From positions 3,920,001 to 3,984,000 of the forward strand of contig JAJNNQ010000027.1 of the NCBI GenBank assembly GCA_027886175.1: a stretch of DNA of 64,000 nt. The letters run 5' to 3'. The first letter of the stretch is position 1; the number at the start of each line of letters is the position of its first letter. The translations under genes were made by a program, and so were the position numbers. This DNA is from Phylloscopus collybita. Taxonomy: Eukaryota; Chordata; Aves; Passeriformes; Phylloscopidae. Positions 51,231-62,211 of this stretch are shown here, piece after piece. The notes under the pieces are model-generated. The model worked only from the letters and a program-made list of their open reading frames with translations. It ran no database searches and was not told the DNA's origin.

Positions 51231-52980
51231 AACCAAAAAACTGCACAGAAAGTATTTTAAATACCACGAGATGTCACTGTAATGCAAGAAAATGACAAGT
51301 GGTGTGAGAAGTGGAGTATCTGCACTGAGGAGCTGGGAGTGAGCAGTGCTGAAGCAGATTTGTAAAACAGCTTTGCTGAGAAACCTCCTAAAGACAAAAC
51401 TTTGCATGAGGATCTTGGAGCATGAGAAGTTTTCCATGAAAACTAAATCCTGAATTATACTTTCCTCATATGAAGCACAAATAATCAAAGCCACTCTGGA
51501 GTCGATTTTGTTTAGTTTAGCAGTCTATTTTGTTTGGTTTAGCAGAAGGTAAGTCAGGGAGAAATTTCATTGAGCTTTGCATTAAACAGACCAGAACCAA
51601 CAGTGAAATTATTTGGCCACAGTCATTTCAGGCACGTGTAAAAATACCAGAGAAAACAGAACCAAAACTCATTAGGGTAGGATAACACTCTTTATAGAGA
51701 CTCTTAGTCACTACAGTGGCAGAGATATTTATCCTTATTACAGTTAATGGAAGACATTGTACTTGCCAAAGTATTTTCAATCTTTGGCACAGCTGGTGTG
51801 TTTGAAGGGTCAGAAGTGTTGATACCATAGTTTGAATATCAAGTGTCAACTGAAATACTTGCAGATCTGAGATCATGGGGAGAGAGAAGCTGGGAAAGAA
51901 GTCAGTACTAATGTTACACTCCTGTTGCCAAACAAATAATCACTTGGACTTGGAGTTCTAAGTCTACCAGCTGTAAATACAACAGAACAGTGATGATACC
52001 CTACATTAATTGCTGTAGTTACTGACTGTAGATGCCTATTACTCTGATTACAATTTGCAATTTTTTTTTCTTTGTAAAATAAATACAAATAAACTGTAAA
52101 TTTGGAGCTAAATGTAAAAATACCACCTCTATTAAAAGTAATACCAACAACCTGTAAGACAAACCTGATAGCTGGATGTTTGCAGAAAAAACCTATCACT
52201 TTCTTAAATAATCTTACAATTTTGAACAACTTCATACAGACATGCCCATGTATTTAAACAGATTTTCAGTAATTAGCACTGATTAAAAAGTAACTGGTAA
52301 TACATATTTTTATAAATTACGTCTACTAGTTAAATGTCTTCATTTTGCTTTAGGAGAAACCTGGCAACAGCTAATTCCAATCTTCAACTCTCTCAAGGCT
52401 GACCCCAGTGGAGCTGCATTTCACATGGAGGATAAATCAGGCACTGCATAGGGACACTCTTAACACAGCACACACAGGCAGATGGATTTTCATGAAACCT
52501 GTCAGGGGAAGAACCTGGTTTGGGAGGAAAGGCTACACCAAGGAGAACTGAAAGAAACAGAACAAATAATAACACCATTGTGAGGCCCTGAAATGAGTGT
52601 GTTCAGTACAGTCTAGCACAGATTTGGAAAATGCAATTTGAGGAAAACCCCCTTCTTCTCTTCCATGAAGCTGTATTAGAATCAAGTGGCAGCAAGTGGC
52701 AATTTTTCCAAAATTGGATCTCAATCCTGCAGGTGCTGCAGGCACAGAATTCTGAGGTGAAAGGACAACAAATTCCATGTAGGAAGTGGCAGCCCAATCA
52801 CCTTTGCAGGTACATACACTAATCACTGTATCTTTATTGAGTGCTGTTCACTGTTTATCAACTCCAACCCACCTTACTTTCAAGGGTATGTTACTCTGTC
52901 AGTGACAACTCAACATTAAGTTTCTTTATGAGCTTTCTTAACAGGACCATCATTGACAGAAACAACAGAAAGTTGTGAAA
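51231..52980. other. Intergenic stretch, no supported gene
   Basis: Apart from the weak - strand ORF fragments mentioned for the candidate exon (51,628-51,876, 51,873-52,235 and 52,393-52,578), I see nothing here. TTTATT, a - strand AATAAA, lies at 52,833-52,838 and is an alternative end for the PPP1R3D transcript. Confidence 0.5.
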
Positions 52981-52984
52981 AGCT

Positions 52985-55823
52985 TTTATTTCAATCTTCT
53001 GTATTACAACAGCCATAGTTTTATTATTGCTTTTTAAAATTAATTAAGCACTTTGCAATTTTACAACTGCTGGATTTTTTTGCCCAGCATATGTGCTTCA
53101 CTGATATGCTGTGTAATGTACAACCCCTTTTTCTTTACATGGATTTCATGTTTCTTTAAAAAACATGCTCGAAAGAACCTTGACATTGTGGACTACTAGA
53201 CATTCATTTACTGTATGACAATAATAAATACATTTTTTAAAAGTGCATCATATGGTGATAATACTTGTGAAGAATTCACTTTTACAAAATCCTCATTATA
53301 AGGGAAATTTGAACACAGTGCAAGCAGTCAAGTTGTCCTGAGAAGATATAAATGTGGTGTCAGTTTACCTTCACGACAGGTGCATATTAGCACTAAATGG
53401 CTTAATCCCACTTTTGTCAAGCAGAAGCCATTTGATCATTATTGAGTGTGGCAAGAAAACCTAAGTGCAAATATCAGCTCTGCTGTGACAGGTGCCAGTA
53501 CTGGTGTGAAGGTTTAGCAGCTTAACCTGGAGATGGCTTCAGCTCCACTGCTCCACTGAGCCTGCCAGAGAACTGCACTGGCAGGAACTGAACTGTCAGC
53601 CCTTCTCCAGCAGTGCAGACCAGCACAGAGAGCAAAAGGAAACTTGGAATAATACTTCAGTCTTTAGTATTCAAGACCTTGCACGCAGCAATACCCTGAG
53701 AGGTTCAGGAACAGAAGCCCAACTCAGACTGCTGAGACATTTATTCCTCCACCCCTCTCACACTGTGCTACATCTGGCATGAACCTTTCTCCTGACAGCC
53801 TCAGCTTTACAAAATCTGACCTGGCCAAGGGAACACTCAGGTCTGACATTTGCTAGCACATGACAGTCTGTCCCAGAAGACAGCAACATCCTTCTGGCAC
53901 GAAAGCAAGTATTGCTCTGAGCTCCAGCACCCACTGTGAACTGGTCTCTGGTAAGAGAGGGGTTTTTATGGTGTGCTGTGCTTGCTGATGGAAGAAAAAC
54001 AGTAATGTGGAACGGAAAAAGAGAGGGGAACAATGTTTGAAAATAGTGCCTTTTATTCAGCACAAGTACTTCTGTGCATGTGTGTGCATGTTCAGATAGA
54101 ATTGAGCTTTCTGAGTACTCTGCAAAAGGTGCTCAGCAGCTCACAGAATCCTCATTCCTGACTTTGGCTCCTCTGAAAGTCAAAGACCAACGGAATGAGG
54201 CAGCTTCCTCACTTGAAAGCCCAGCTTTGCTAAATGGGCATCACAACAAAGAAGCAGCATTAACTTGCCAGAAAAATTAATTTTCTTAGGGTTTCTGCAC
54301 TTCCAGAATTACTCAGTGGACTTTTCAGACTAATATATAATTGGCCATGGGTTGCTTACAACTGTGATTTTACAAACAACTTAGGATTTCGATAAATAGG
54401 CACCAATCCAAAATAAGCTGCCCAAGTAAGTGGCCTGACTTTCACAGCACAGTCCTAAAACACAGCTCTTCTAATGTCTGCAGCCAGCCAGCTCTGAAAC
54501 TCTATGCTACACATATAAAGCTAAACTTTCCATGCAGTAATGATTACGTATGGGAACAATTATGGACAAGCTTCTACTTAATAAATTTAAGCCTGTTGCA
54601 AACCTTAAACCACACTAAAGCCACAGAATGAAAATAACAGAGCAAGAAGCACTGGAAGATGGTCTAACAGTGCTCCTGTGCTCTCCCTGCAGCAGAAGGG
54701 ATTCTGTTCATGGGTCTGTGTAAGTAGCAATGTACCAAATTAAATGCTTGCAAGTTCCTGCTTGTGTTACAAAGGCTGCAATCTTGGGAGTTCAACTGTT
54801 CTACAATGGCAAGCAGCTAAATAAAGAAGTCAAAGCTACTTCTGCAGTACTTCTGGAACACTGGGGAACAACTATGATTCAGGGTTCTGGAATGCTATTC
54901 CAAACCCCTGTACCCTGCTCCCTCCACTATTTCTTTTCCTTATATATCATGAGCATTCAGACAGTGCTTTGATACCTTCAACTGCATTTGCAACACAAGT
55001 CCAAAATTGGTCTTGTTTCCCTTAGCAAAAGCAGGTGCACGAGGAAAAGACAATTTCTGTACCACCACCTTGAGAAAAACCTACTTGGGCATCACTTGAC
55101 AAAGGTGAGAATTTCCACAGGCAGATCTGCCTTACACACACTTTGGCAACAATCACTCCTGCTGCAAGAAGATAAGAAAAGGCACCTTTTGTTTTTTTTT
55201 TCCAAGGGAAACAGAGGGGCTGATGACACATTTTGTGTATCTTGCTCACAGTGGCATTCAATTTCCAACTCAGATACTAATGGAAATATTTAACGTGGTT
55301 ACAGCCTTAATAACATATGTAGATAAATACAAGTACTCCCTACAGTGTCTGTCATCCAAATTATGGATAAATGGAATAGTGCCCTGACTTGGTAAAGTAA
55401 TATAAACAAAATTAGAAACAAAACCAGTAAAGCCACACTGTCCACTTAGAAAACAAACAGTAGAAAATGGTAAGAGAGATCAGTTAGAAACATTCTATGT
55501 ATCACTAGCAACAAGAAACATCTTGTTTTGCTCTCTGGTAGCCTCACAGCATTCCTGGAAGCCATTCTGCAATGACTCATGCACTCAAAAAACCCACATG
55601 GCCTTTCTATGATTGTATCTCACTACAGATTTTGGCCCTTTTAACTTTCCCAGAGGTTTAGAGCAGTTTGTACAGGTCACTGGCTGCTTCCCAGCCCCGG
55701 GACACTTGGCCTGACACTTGGCTTGGCAGGTTTCAAAGAAGAATGTTGCCATAGGAGCAGAGAGCTGTGCCAAGGGACAGAGTGCCACCGAGACTGACAG
55801 CGGCTCAGCACCACTCCCTTTGT
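52985..55823 (-). other. Probable long 3' UTR of PPP1R3D
   Basis: No coding exon is visible over 2.8 kb after the PPP1R3D stop. The first good - strand AATAAA after a long AT-rich stretch is at 52,985-52,990. A long 3' UTR is usual for this gene. The extent is inferred from the signal only. Confidence 0.5.
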
Positions 55824-56744
55824 TCAGATGAAGTGGATCCAGCTCTCCTCACATTCCCTCGGCAGCTTCAGGGGGTGAGTCCGGCACCTGAGGGTGTAAT
55901 TCTTGCCTCTGTTGTTATCCCAGTACTCCTGGCCGTTGACTCGGTACCTTGCTGCAAACTGGACGAGAGTGCTCAGCTGAAGGAGGAAAGGAGGCACAGG
56001 AAGAAAGAAAGCGAACACATCAACCTGATCCTGCCCGTTTTTCTCTGGGATGCTGCAATCCCAACGAGCACACACCTCATGGATGCTTTCCCACTGGTTG
56101 AAGGTGTAGCGCACGGACACCTGCTTCTCAAAAGCAACATTGCGAACCTGGATGGTGCCACTGAGCCCCAGATCTGAGCTGGTCACCCGTTCCAGACACA
56201 CCTGCTGCTCCTGCAGGCGGGATGTGAAATCCAGGCAGTCTGCAGGCTGCTGGAAGTCAGGGACCAAGCATTGCATAGTAAACTCCAAGTTCAAGCTGCT
56301 GTACCAGAGGTCTGAGTTTATGGAGAGCCTGGAAAGGACATGCAAAGGGATGGATGGATCCTCCCCGGTTTGGAAGACTTTCACTTCAGTGAGCTCCAAG
56401 CCTAAAGCATCAGCAAACCTGACCCGGCTGCGGCTCTGGCAGCTGGGCTCCTGACACTGCACTGCTGCTCTCTTCCTCCTCTCGGGTGATGTCGGCAGGG
56501 ACCTCGCTCGGCGGCGGATGATGGGCCGCAGGGCTGGGTCACAGCTGGAGGAGGTGCTGCTCGGATGATTATTTGGCTGGGGACTCTCCTTGGCTGGGGC
56601 ACAACTCCGAAAAGTCTTGCTGCTACTTGTACGGACTGCTGAGGGCTGCTGCTGCCCTCGTCCCACTGCTCCTTCAGCCCTTAACATGTTCTCATAGAGA
56701 TCTGAGAGGTAGCTGGGATTTCTCTGAGGACCACGCACTTCCAT
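55824..56744 (-). CDS. PPP1R3D: PPP1R3D, protein phosphatase 1 glycogen-targeting subunit 3D
   Basis: This is a 306-aa protein (human 299) with all coding sequence in one exon. It brings PP1 to glycogen, where PP1 dephosphorylates glycogen synthase and phosphorylase. RVRF at residues 107-110 (RVRFADALGLEL) is the PP1-docking motif. RARSLP at about 79-84 fits a 14-3-3 site. The CBM21 carbohydrate-binding domain covers about 180-287, with RNVAFEKQVSVRYTF and the glycogen-binding EYWDNN at 273-278. The C-terminus is ECEESWIHFI. I chose the ATG at 56,742-56,744 because a TTTTTGTCACCAG acceptor ends at 56,751, 7 nt before it, and no in-frame ATG lies further upstream before that. So the bird gene has a spliced 5' exon in the CpG island, whereas I recall the human gene as intronless. 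It is divergent from FAM217B. Confidence 0.96.
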   Translation of the reverse strand: MEVRGPQRNPSYLSDLYENMLRAEGAVGRGQQQPSAVRTSSSKTFRSCAPAKESPQPNNHPSSTSSSCDPALRPIIRRRARSLPTSPERRKRAAVQCQEPSCQSRSRVRFADALGLELTEVKVFQTGEDPSIPLHVLSRLSINSDLWYSSLNLEFTMQCLVPDFQQPADCLDFTSRLQEQQVCLERVTSSDLGLSGTIQVRNVAFEKQVSVRYTFNQWESIHEVCARWDCSIPEKNGQDQVDVFAFFLPVPPFLLQLSTLVQFAARYRVNGQEYWDNNRGKNYTLRCRTHPLKLPRECEESWIHFI

Positions 56745-56750
56745 TCTTAA

Positions 56751-56986
56751 CTGGTGACAAAAATTCAGCGTTAACACTGCAGGTAATAATGAGCACTCTG
56801 CCCCTCTGAAGCACTCAATTTGGGAATGGCAGCCACAGTAAGGTCTGAGGTTATTGCACTGGATCCAGCAAGGATCACCTGGGACAACGTCACCTTGGGA
56901 GGAAGAGCAGAAGCCTGGCAGCTCCCACGGCAGCCGGCACAGAGCCGGCAGTACGGCGTCGTGCGGGAAGCTGAAGGCAGACTCAC
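56751..56986 (-). other. Predicted 5' intron of PPP1R3D
   Basis: The donor CCA/GTGAGT is at 56,987/56,986. The acceptor TTTTTGTCACCAG ends at 56,751. The intron is only 236 bp and separates the GC-rich upstream exon from the coding exon. It is predicted from splice signals and the switch in base composition. Confidence 0.6.
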
Positions 56987-57474
56987 TGGCCGATGAACTC
57001 GAGATCGCTTTGCTGGCTGGTGGTCCCCAGGCTCAGGCTGGAGAGGGATTCAAGGCTATCACCGCTGATACTGGAGGAGCTCACACCCAGGCTGGAGAGC
57101 GACTGGAGGCTGTCGTGCTGGATGAAGGACTCCAGGCTGTCGGAGAGGTCGCTGGAGGCGCGGTGCGCGCCGAAGCACCGTGTGCCGGAGCCCCGCGCCA
57201 GAGGGGCCTGCAGGCTGTCCTCGCTGGCTCCGGCCGAGCCCCCGCTCCGGCGGCAGCAGCAGCGGCACGAGCAGGGGGGACACTCCAGGCTGTCACACTG
57301 GATGCTGGGCGAGTCGAGGCCGGGGAAGGCTTGGAGGCTGTCGGGCGGGAGGGAGCCGGGGCTGCTGCAGAGGCTGGAAGGCGGGCGAGGGCTGTCGGGC
57401 GCGGCCGCGGCGCCAGGCTCGATGTCGTGGCTGGCGGGGGACGGATCCACCTTCGGGGCCGCCACAGCGCCCAT
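56983..57474 (-). CDS. Unrecognised 163-codon ORF with DSL motifs, upstream of PPP1R3D
   Basis: The frame opens at ATG 57,472-57,474 (MGAVAAPKVDPSP) and runs to TGA at 56,983. Seven Asp-Ser-Leu-type motifs (DSPRPP, DSLQAF, DSLECP, DSLQAP, DSLESF, DSLQSL, DSLESL) recur, plus a Cys-rich cluster CPPCSCRCCCRR. The DNA core GGCTGTC/GGCTATC on the + strand starts at 57,054, 57,108, 57,135, 57,213, 57,288, 57,336 and 57,390, so every interval is a multiple of three. Differences between motif copies are largely synonymous on the - strand (GAC/GAT, CTG/CTC/CTT, GAG/GAA). A GTGAGT donor after 56,987 would splice to 56,750; the frame then stops one codon later. It may be a separate small protein or a very long upstream ORF on the PPP1R3D mRNA. 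The start codon is uncertain because the frame is open further upstream. Confidence 0.5.
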   Translation of the reverse strand: MGAVAAPKVDPSPASHDIEPGAAAAPDSPRPPSSLCSSPGSLPPDSLQAFPGLDSPSIQCDSLECPPCSCRCCCRRSGGSAGASEDSLQAPLARGSGTRCFGAHRASSDLSDSLESFIQHDSLQSLSSLGVSSSSISGDSLESLSSLSLGTTSQQSDLEFIGQ

Positions 57475-57896
57475 GGGCGGCGCGGTGCTCGTCCCCGGCA
57501 GCCCGGCCGCGGGATCAGCCCCGGCCCCGGCCGGCAGCGCGGCCGCTCTGCTGGGCACCCGCGGCGCAGGCGCGGGGCCGCTTCCCCCGCCCGGCCCTGC
57601 CCGGCCCGGCCCGGCCCCCACGCTCTGCGCTCGGGCGGCGCTGCCGCTGCCGATGGACGCGGAGTAAGGGCAGGTACCAGGCCGGGGGCGAGGATCGCCG
57701 GGGAATGCGGGGCGGCCCTTGAGTAAAGGAGCGGCCCTTGCGGAGCGCGGTGATAGCGGCGGCGGGAGGGAGCGGAGCGGGCCCGGCTCGGAGGGCGCTG
57801 CGGGCACAGCTGCCATCGCTGCGGGCACAGCCTGCGCCTGCTGGCGCTGCTGCCATCCACCGCGGGCACTGCCTGCCATAGCCGAGGGCACAGCCT

Positions 57897-57963
57897 GCCA
57901 CCATCCCGGGCACTGCCACCATCCCGGGCACTGCCACCATCCCGGGCACTGCCGCCATCCCTG
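57897..57963. repeat. Four copies of an 18-bp GC-rich repeat
   Basis: TGCCACCATCCCGGGCAC is repeated three times exactly, then once with changes (TGCCGCCATCCCTGGGC). Related GGGCACTGCC pieces lie just to the left. It sits in the CpG island. Confidence 0.85.
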
Positions 57964-58741
57964 GGCGCTCTGTGCCCCGTCCGGGTGCGGCGCTCCGGCG
58001 CTCCGGGGCTCGGCTCTGCTGAGCGCGGCCGGGACAGGATGCAGGCAGGCGTTTGAGGGGTAGGACGGGATCAAGTGTAAATAGATGCGGACATGGATGT
58101 GACTGTAAATGCATAAACAGCACTGCAATAGAAGTAAAGGTGGATCAGGAGAGCTGTTTGTCACCTGTCACATTTGCAGACCATTGCGAACCCCTGGAAC
58201 CGTGCAGTTCCCTGGTACGGGAATGCAGTTCCTCGGAAGTAAAAGGAAGCAATGGATCCTGCTCTGAGTATTTTTAGTAGGAGCTGATGAGACATTTGTT
58301 TTGGAGAAAGAAAAAAAAAATGAAGTATTGGATACAAAATTTGCATATATGCATATCGGAAGAGCGCGTTTAGTGACACACAAAGGACAGCTCAGCACGC
58401 ACAGCACGCAGGGGGTTGATCATCTGCTCTCCATCACTTGGGAGCAGGAGCAGCCTCCCCTTTGGGCTGTGCCGCCCAGCCTCAGGCAGCACCTGGAACT
58501 GCGCAGGCTGAGCGGTGGGGATGGGGATGATGAGCACATGACACTGCCCGGGAGCTCTGGGAGCGCGGCCGTACCCCCAGGTATTTCCATGGATTGGCAG
58601 AAAGTAAATTGAACGATGCTGCTTCCCGCGAAGCGAGTGCTGGGGGAGGGGATTGTTTTCCAGTACAGTTTGGTGGCTGATTATGTTTATCTTACTGCTT
58701 TAAAAATAGAATCACATCGGGAGGATTTTGTTTGTCGCCAG

Positions 58742-61700
58742 CATCTCCAGGACGTGGGGATGTCTTCATTGGATGTGCTGTGTCTTGCAAAGCCAAAAGA
58801 CTGGAGCCGTTTGAAGATTATGTAACAGTAAAGGTGCAGATAGCCTTTGGAAAGAGGAATAATGGGACCAGGCATTCAGGAATATCCCTTATTACTGCAC
58901 AGAGAGACACAGCTGAAGGAAAGCCACAGCCACACCAATGAAAACCACAAAGGAATGGTAAAGTAAGGAAATTAATTTGTTTCTATAGTTACAGGAATGT
59001 CAACATACTGTGCTTAGTTAAAGTGCCTGGCTGTCCTGTTCCCACTGCCATCCTCTCCCCTGATCCCAGCGACAGAAATGATTGTGCAGGATGATCGTGC
59101 AGGTCACAAGGTCACAGAGGTGACTGCAGCAATGCTGGAGGCACAGGATTTAGTTTCACTCTTCTATAAGCTTTATAATTTGTGAAATCAGGTGTTTTTA
59201 AAAACAAAATCTGACTATACTGACATAAAAACTGAGAACAAGATGTCCAGCCTGGCAAATTAACTGAACTGCAGTAATGCTAGATTAGACAGGAGAGCAC
59301 AGTTTGGTTATTCCTGTTCTGAAAGGGTATTTTAAAGCTTTCCATTTGGAAATCAGTAATATTTCTTGTTTGTAGAGCAAACACTGTTCTTATTCATACA
59401 GAATATGCTGATTTATTTATTCTGTGTGCTTACACCGAAATGTAGCTGGTTTAATTAAAAATGCATGTTTTAGTTCTAAGCTGCCCAGATCAGTAATGCC
59501 ATTCCTTTTGCTTTCATATGAACTTTTTCTCTTAATAGTATCTTCACAACCCCATTATAATATGAAATAGGGAATTTTCTTGTGCCTTGATTGTGAAATA
59601 GTTTGTATTAATACCAAAAGAGATGTTATGCTCCCTGTTCACTTCAACTCCTTATCTTCAAAGGAACAATCCTTTAAATTTTGTTGAGAATATGCAAATG
59701 GAAAAGAGAAGCAAGATTTGGCTTGCAGTGACCTTCATATTGTACTTCAAAATTAATTGTGGTAAATTGCAATAGGAGCACCTACCAGGTACTAGAAGAA
59801 TCAGTAGTTAAGTATCTAGTCTGTAATATTTATCATCTCCAAAGGAGCTTTGAGATCCTCTGACAGAGGATTCAATATAAGGGCTACATTCCATTATTAT
59901 ATCATCTGATAGAATTACTCACTTTTGCATTAATCATTTTAAAAATACAGCAGTGCATTTGTAGTATAAAAAGTGGCCATGGCATAGTTCTGATGAACTT
60001 TAAGAGTAACTGCAATCAACCCTTTTTAAAACTCAGTTGCACTCTAAGCTATTATTGTACTTCCATTCTGACACTCATATATGCTGCTATTTATATCTGA
60101 TATTTTGTTTAATCCTTTGTGATTACAGTAATGGAAAAAGCCATCCAAGCACCAAAGGACTAAACAAACCAATTTCGTATGTGAAATCTCCTCCTGGAAG
60201 ATTAGGCAAAAATGTATCAAGTGCCATTGAAAAGGTAAATAATCCCCTTTTCTAACATAAAAAGGGTACCTGCTCTAAGTTAGCTTCTTAATAACACCAC
60301 AAACTTTCATATCCCTTCAGATTTCCCGTGACCCTCAAGATGGTCAGCAACCAAGTGTTTTTAAGAAGGGAAGGAGCCAGCTGGATGGCAACAATCAGTC
60401 AAAAAGGTAATTTTATGTTATCTGTTTAATTTGTAGTCATTTCAAGCTGGTATACAAAATGCTTGTGATGAAATTGGAGCTGCTGTGTTTTACATTTGAC
60501 TTCACTGGCTCAGAGTTCAGTATTTATGAGAACAGCAAATTTAAGTTATCAAAATGGAAACTTGCTATTCTGCTTTAGTGAGTTCTCAGGCAAAACCATA
60601 ATAAAAATAAAGCCAACAAAAAAAAAATCAGTAGTAGGCAGTTTTATCTCTACCAGAAATTATTGATTTTGCCTCATTACCAAGCTTCCATGCCAGTTTT
60701 AGCTTCAGTCATGGAGATCCCTGTCCATGAAGGGGTAGCAAGACCTTTGTAAGTTGCTGTTCAAAGGCAATGACCATTCTGACAGGACATGAACTTCCTT
60801 TTCCTTTAGGATCCCGAGTGTTTGCAGCTCACTGCACGGTGCACAAGGAGCAAAGAGGAGTCCCCCAGAAAGAAGGCCAAATGAATCCTTCCTGCACAGG
60901 AGTCCCCCAGAAAGAAGACAAAAGGAATCCTTCCTGCACAGGAGCCCCCCAGAAAGAAGACAAAATGAATCTTTCCTGCACAGGAGCCCCCCAGAAAGAA
61001 GACAAAACGAATCTTTCCTGCACAGGAGCCCCCCAGAAAGAAGACAAAATGAATCTTTCCTGCACAGGAGCCCCCCAGAAAGAAGACAAAATGAATCCTT
61101 CCTGCAGAGGATCCCTCCTGGCACAAAGGGCAGCACACAAGAAAATTTCTGTAGGGCTAAGGATGTCCCAATGCAGCATTTTTATTGCAGTAAAAAAGAA
61201 CAGTTGGGAAAGAATCATGAAGAATATGTTGCTGAAGCCAGTCCAGGCTCTTCGAAATGGCAAGAAGCATCTGTAAGTGAAATGTTTCTTGATTTTGAAT
61301 CGGTACAAATTATTAAAGAAGATGCTGAAGATGATAGTGCCAGTGACCTCTCTGACTCAGAAAGGATTCCCATTCCTCCCTCTCCCTGCACGCCACCAGA
61401 ACTCATCCTCAGAGCTGAAGAAATCGACCCAGTTTGCTTGGAACACATCCCCGAAATGGGATTTAAAGAATCCGAATATTACTACCCCGACTTCCTCCCA
61501 CCCCCTTTCAACTCGTGGGACCTGAAGCAGCTGGCCATCTTGGTCCACGTGGAAGGGAAGAGCGATTTCCGCCCCAAGCCCACGGGATCCCTGGAGAAAT
61601 ACATCGAGCGCCTGGTGCAGCTGGAGTGGCTGCAGATGCAGACGGTGCAGAGCGAGAAGGGCAGGGCCACCAAAGGCCGGCCCCAGACTGCCCCCGGCCC

Positions 61701-62211
61701 CACCCGCGGCCTCAAGAGCCCCGGGAAAGGCAAAGCCTTGCTCAGCCCTGTGCCCAGCAGGCAGGCAGTGCCCCAGGAAGGTGGTAGCAGGCTGCCCAGG
61801 AGCTGTTTGGGTCACAGGGCAGAGCCGTACTCCGAGGAGACTCGCCAGCTGCGTTCCCATCCAGGGCACCTGAGGCTTCCTGAGAGAATGGGATGTGCAG
61901 CGTCTTCTCAGAGGCAAACTGGTGATGCCAGGAGTGAACTGAAGAAGAAACCAGCTGCAAAGCAGCAGCTTCTCAGTCTGCAGCCCCCTGAGAGCAGCTC
62001 CAAAGTCCAAAGTCTTGGTAACATCAGACCCCCTAAGCAAACCCCAGCATTCCACGGTGCAGCTGCTCCCATCAAAGGCTTAAAAACTTACATGAGTACA
62101 AATCCAAAGAAAAATGGCAATGCCAGCAATTATGTCCCTCCTAAAAAACCAACAGCGGACAGGAAGATAAAAACAAACGGCACAAAGCAAACGCCACGGA
62201 AATTTCAGTGA
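58742..62211 (+). CDS. FAM217B: FAM217B (537 aa, four coding exons)
   Basis: Coding exons are 58,938-58,957, 60,129-60,234, 60,321-60,406 and 60,810-62,211, together 1,614 nt. The first exon probably starts at 58,742 with 5' UTR. Phases agree: the ATG exon ends TG, joined to T to make Cys-7. The last exon carries the FAM217 signature from residue about 230 (MFLDFESVQIIKEDAEDDSA, then SDLSDSERIPIPPSP, AEEIDPVCLEHIPEMG, YYYPDFLPPPFNSWDLKQLA, LVQLEWLQMQTVQ). The C-terminal third is Lys/Ser-rich and probably disordered. Residues 87-170 are six tandem copies of a 14-residue unit. The protein is longer than human FAM217B (about 383 aa). No molecular function is established to my knowledge. The start ATG is the weakest point: it rests on splice phase and has only a fair context. 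Confidence 0.9.
60856..61107 (+). repeat. Six-copy 42-bp coding tandem repeat in FAM217B
   Basis: Six units encode RSPPERRPNESFLH, RSPPERRQKESFLH, three copies of RSPPERRQNESFLH, and a last unit ending FLQ. A decayed seventh unit (RIPPGTKG) follows. Being 42 bp, the array keeps the frame, which runs on into the conserved FAM217 region. The other frames through it are shadows. Confidence 0.93.

Larger units (their letters stand above)
56900..58050. promoter_or_regulatory. CpG island, shared divergent promoter of PPP1R3D and FAM217B
   Basis: Very GC-rich and CpG-dense sequence lies between the PPP1R3D coding exon (- strand) and the first FAM217B exons (+ strand). The core at about 57,400-57,800 is the likely initiation region for both. 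All frames are open for long stretches because of base composition, so ORF length alone means little here. A possible noncoding FAM217B first exon could end at the GTAGGA near 58,060. Confidence 0.7.

Noticed and set aside
56854..57726. 290-codon + strand ORF through the CpG island
   Set aside because: Changes between repeat copies are non-synonymous in this frame but largely synonymous on the - strand, so it is a shadow of the - strand frame and of high GC.
57475..58164. Upstream extension of the DSL frame to a 393-codon ORF
   Set aside because: The added part is low-complexity Pro/Ala/Gly/Arg and includes the 18-bp repeat (QCPGWW units). It looks like open GC-rich sequence.
60770..61276. 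168-codon + strand ORF (GAPQKEDKMNLSCT units) and - strand ORFs of 110-159 codons over the same array
   Set aside because: The spliced FAM217B frame through the same bases (SPPERR units) continues into the conserved region. The other frames are shadows kept open because the unit is 42 bp.
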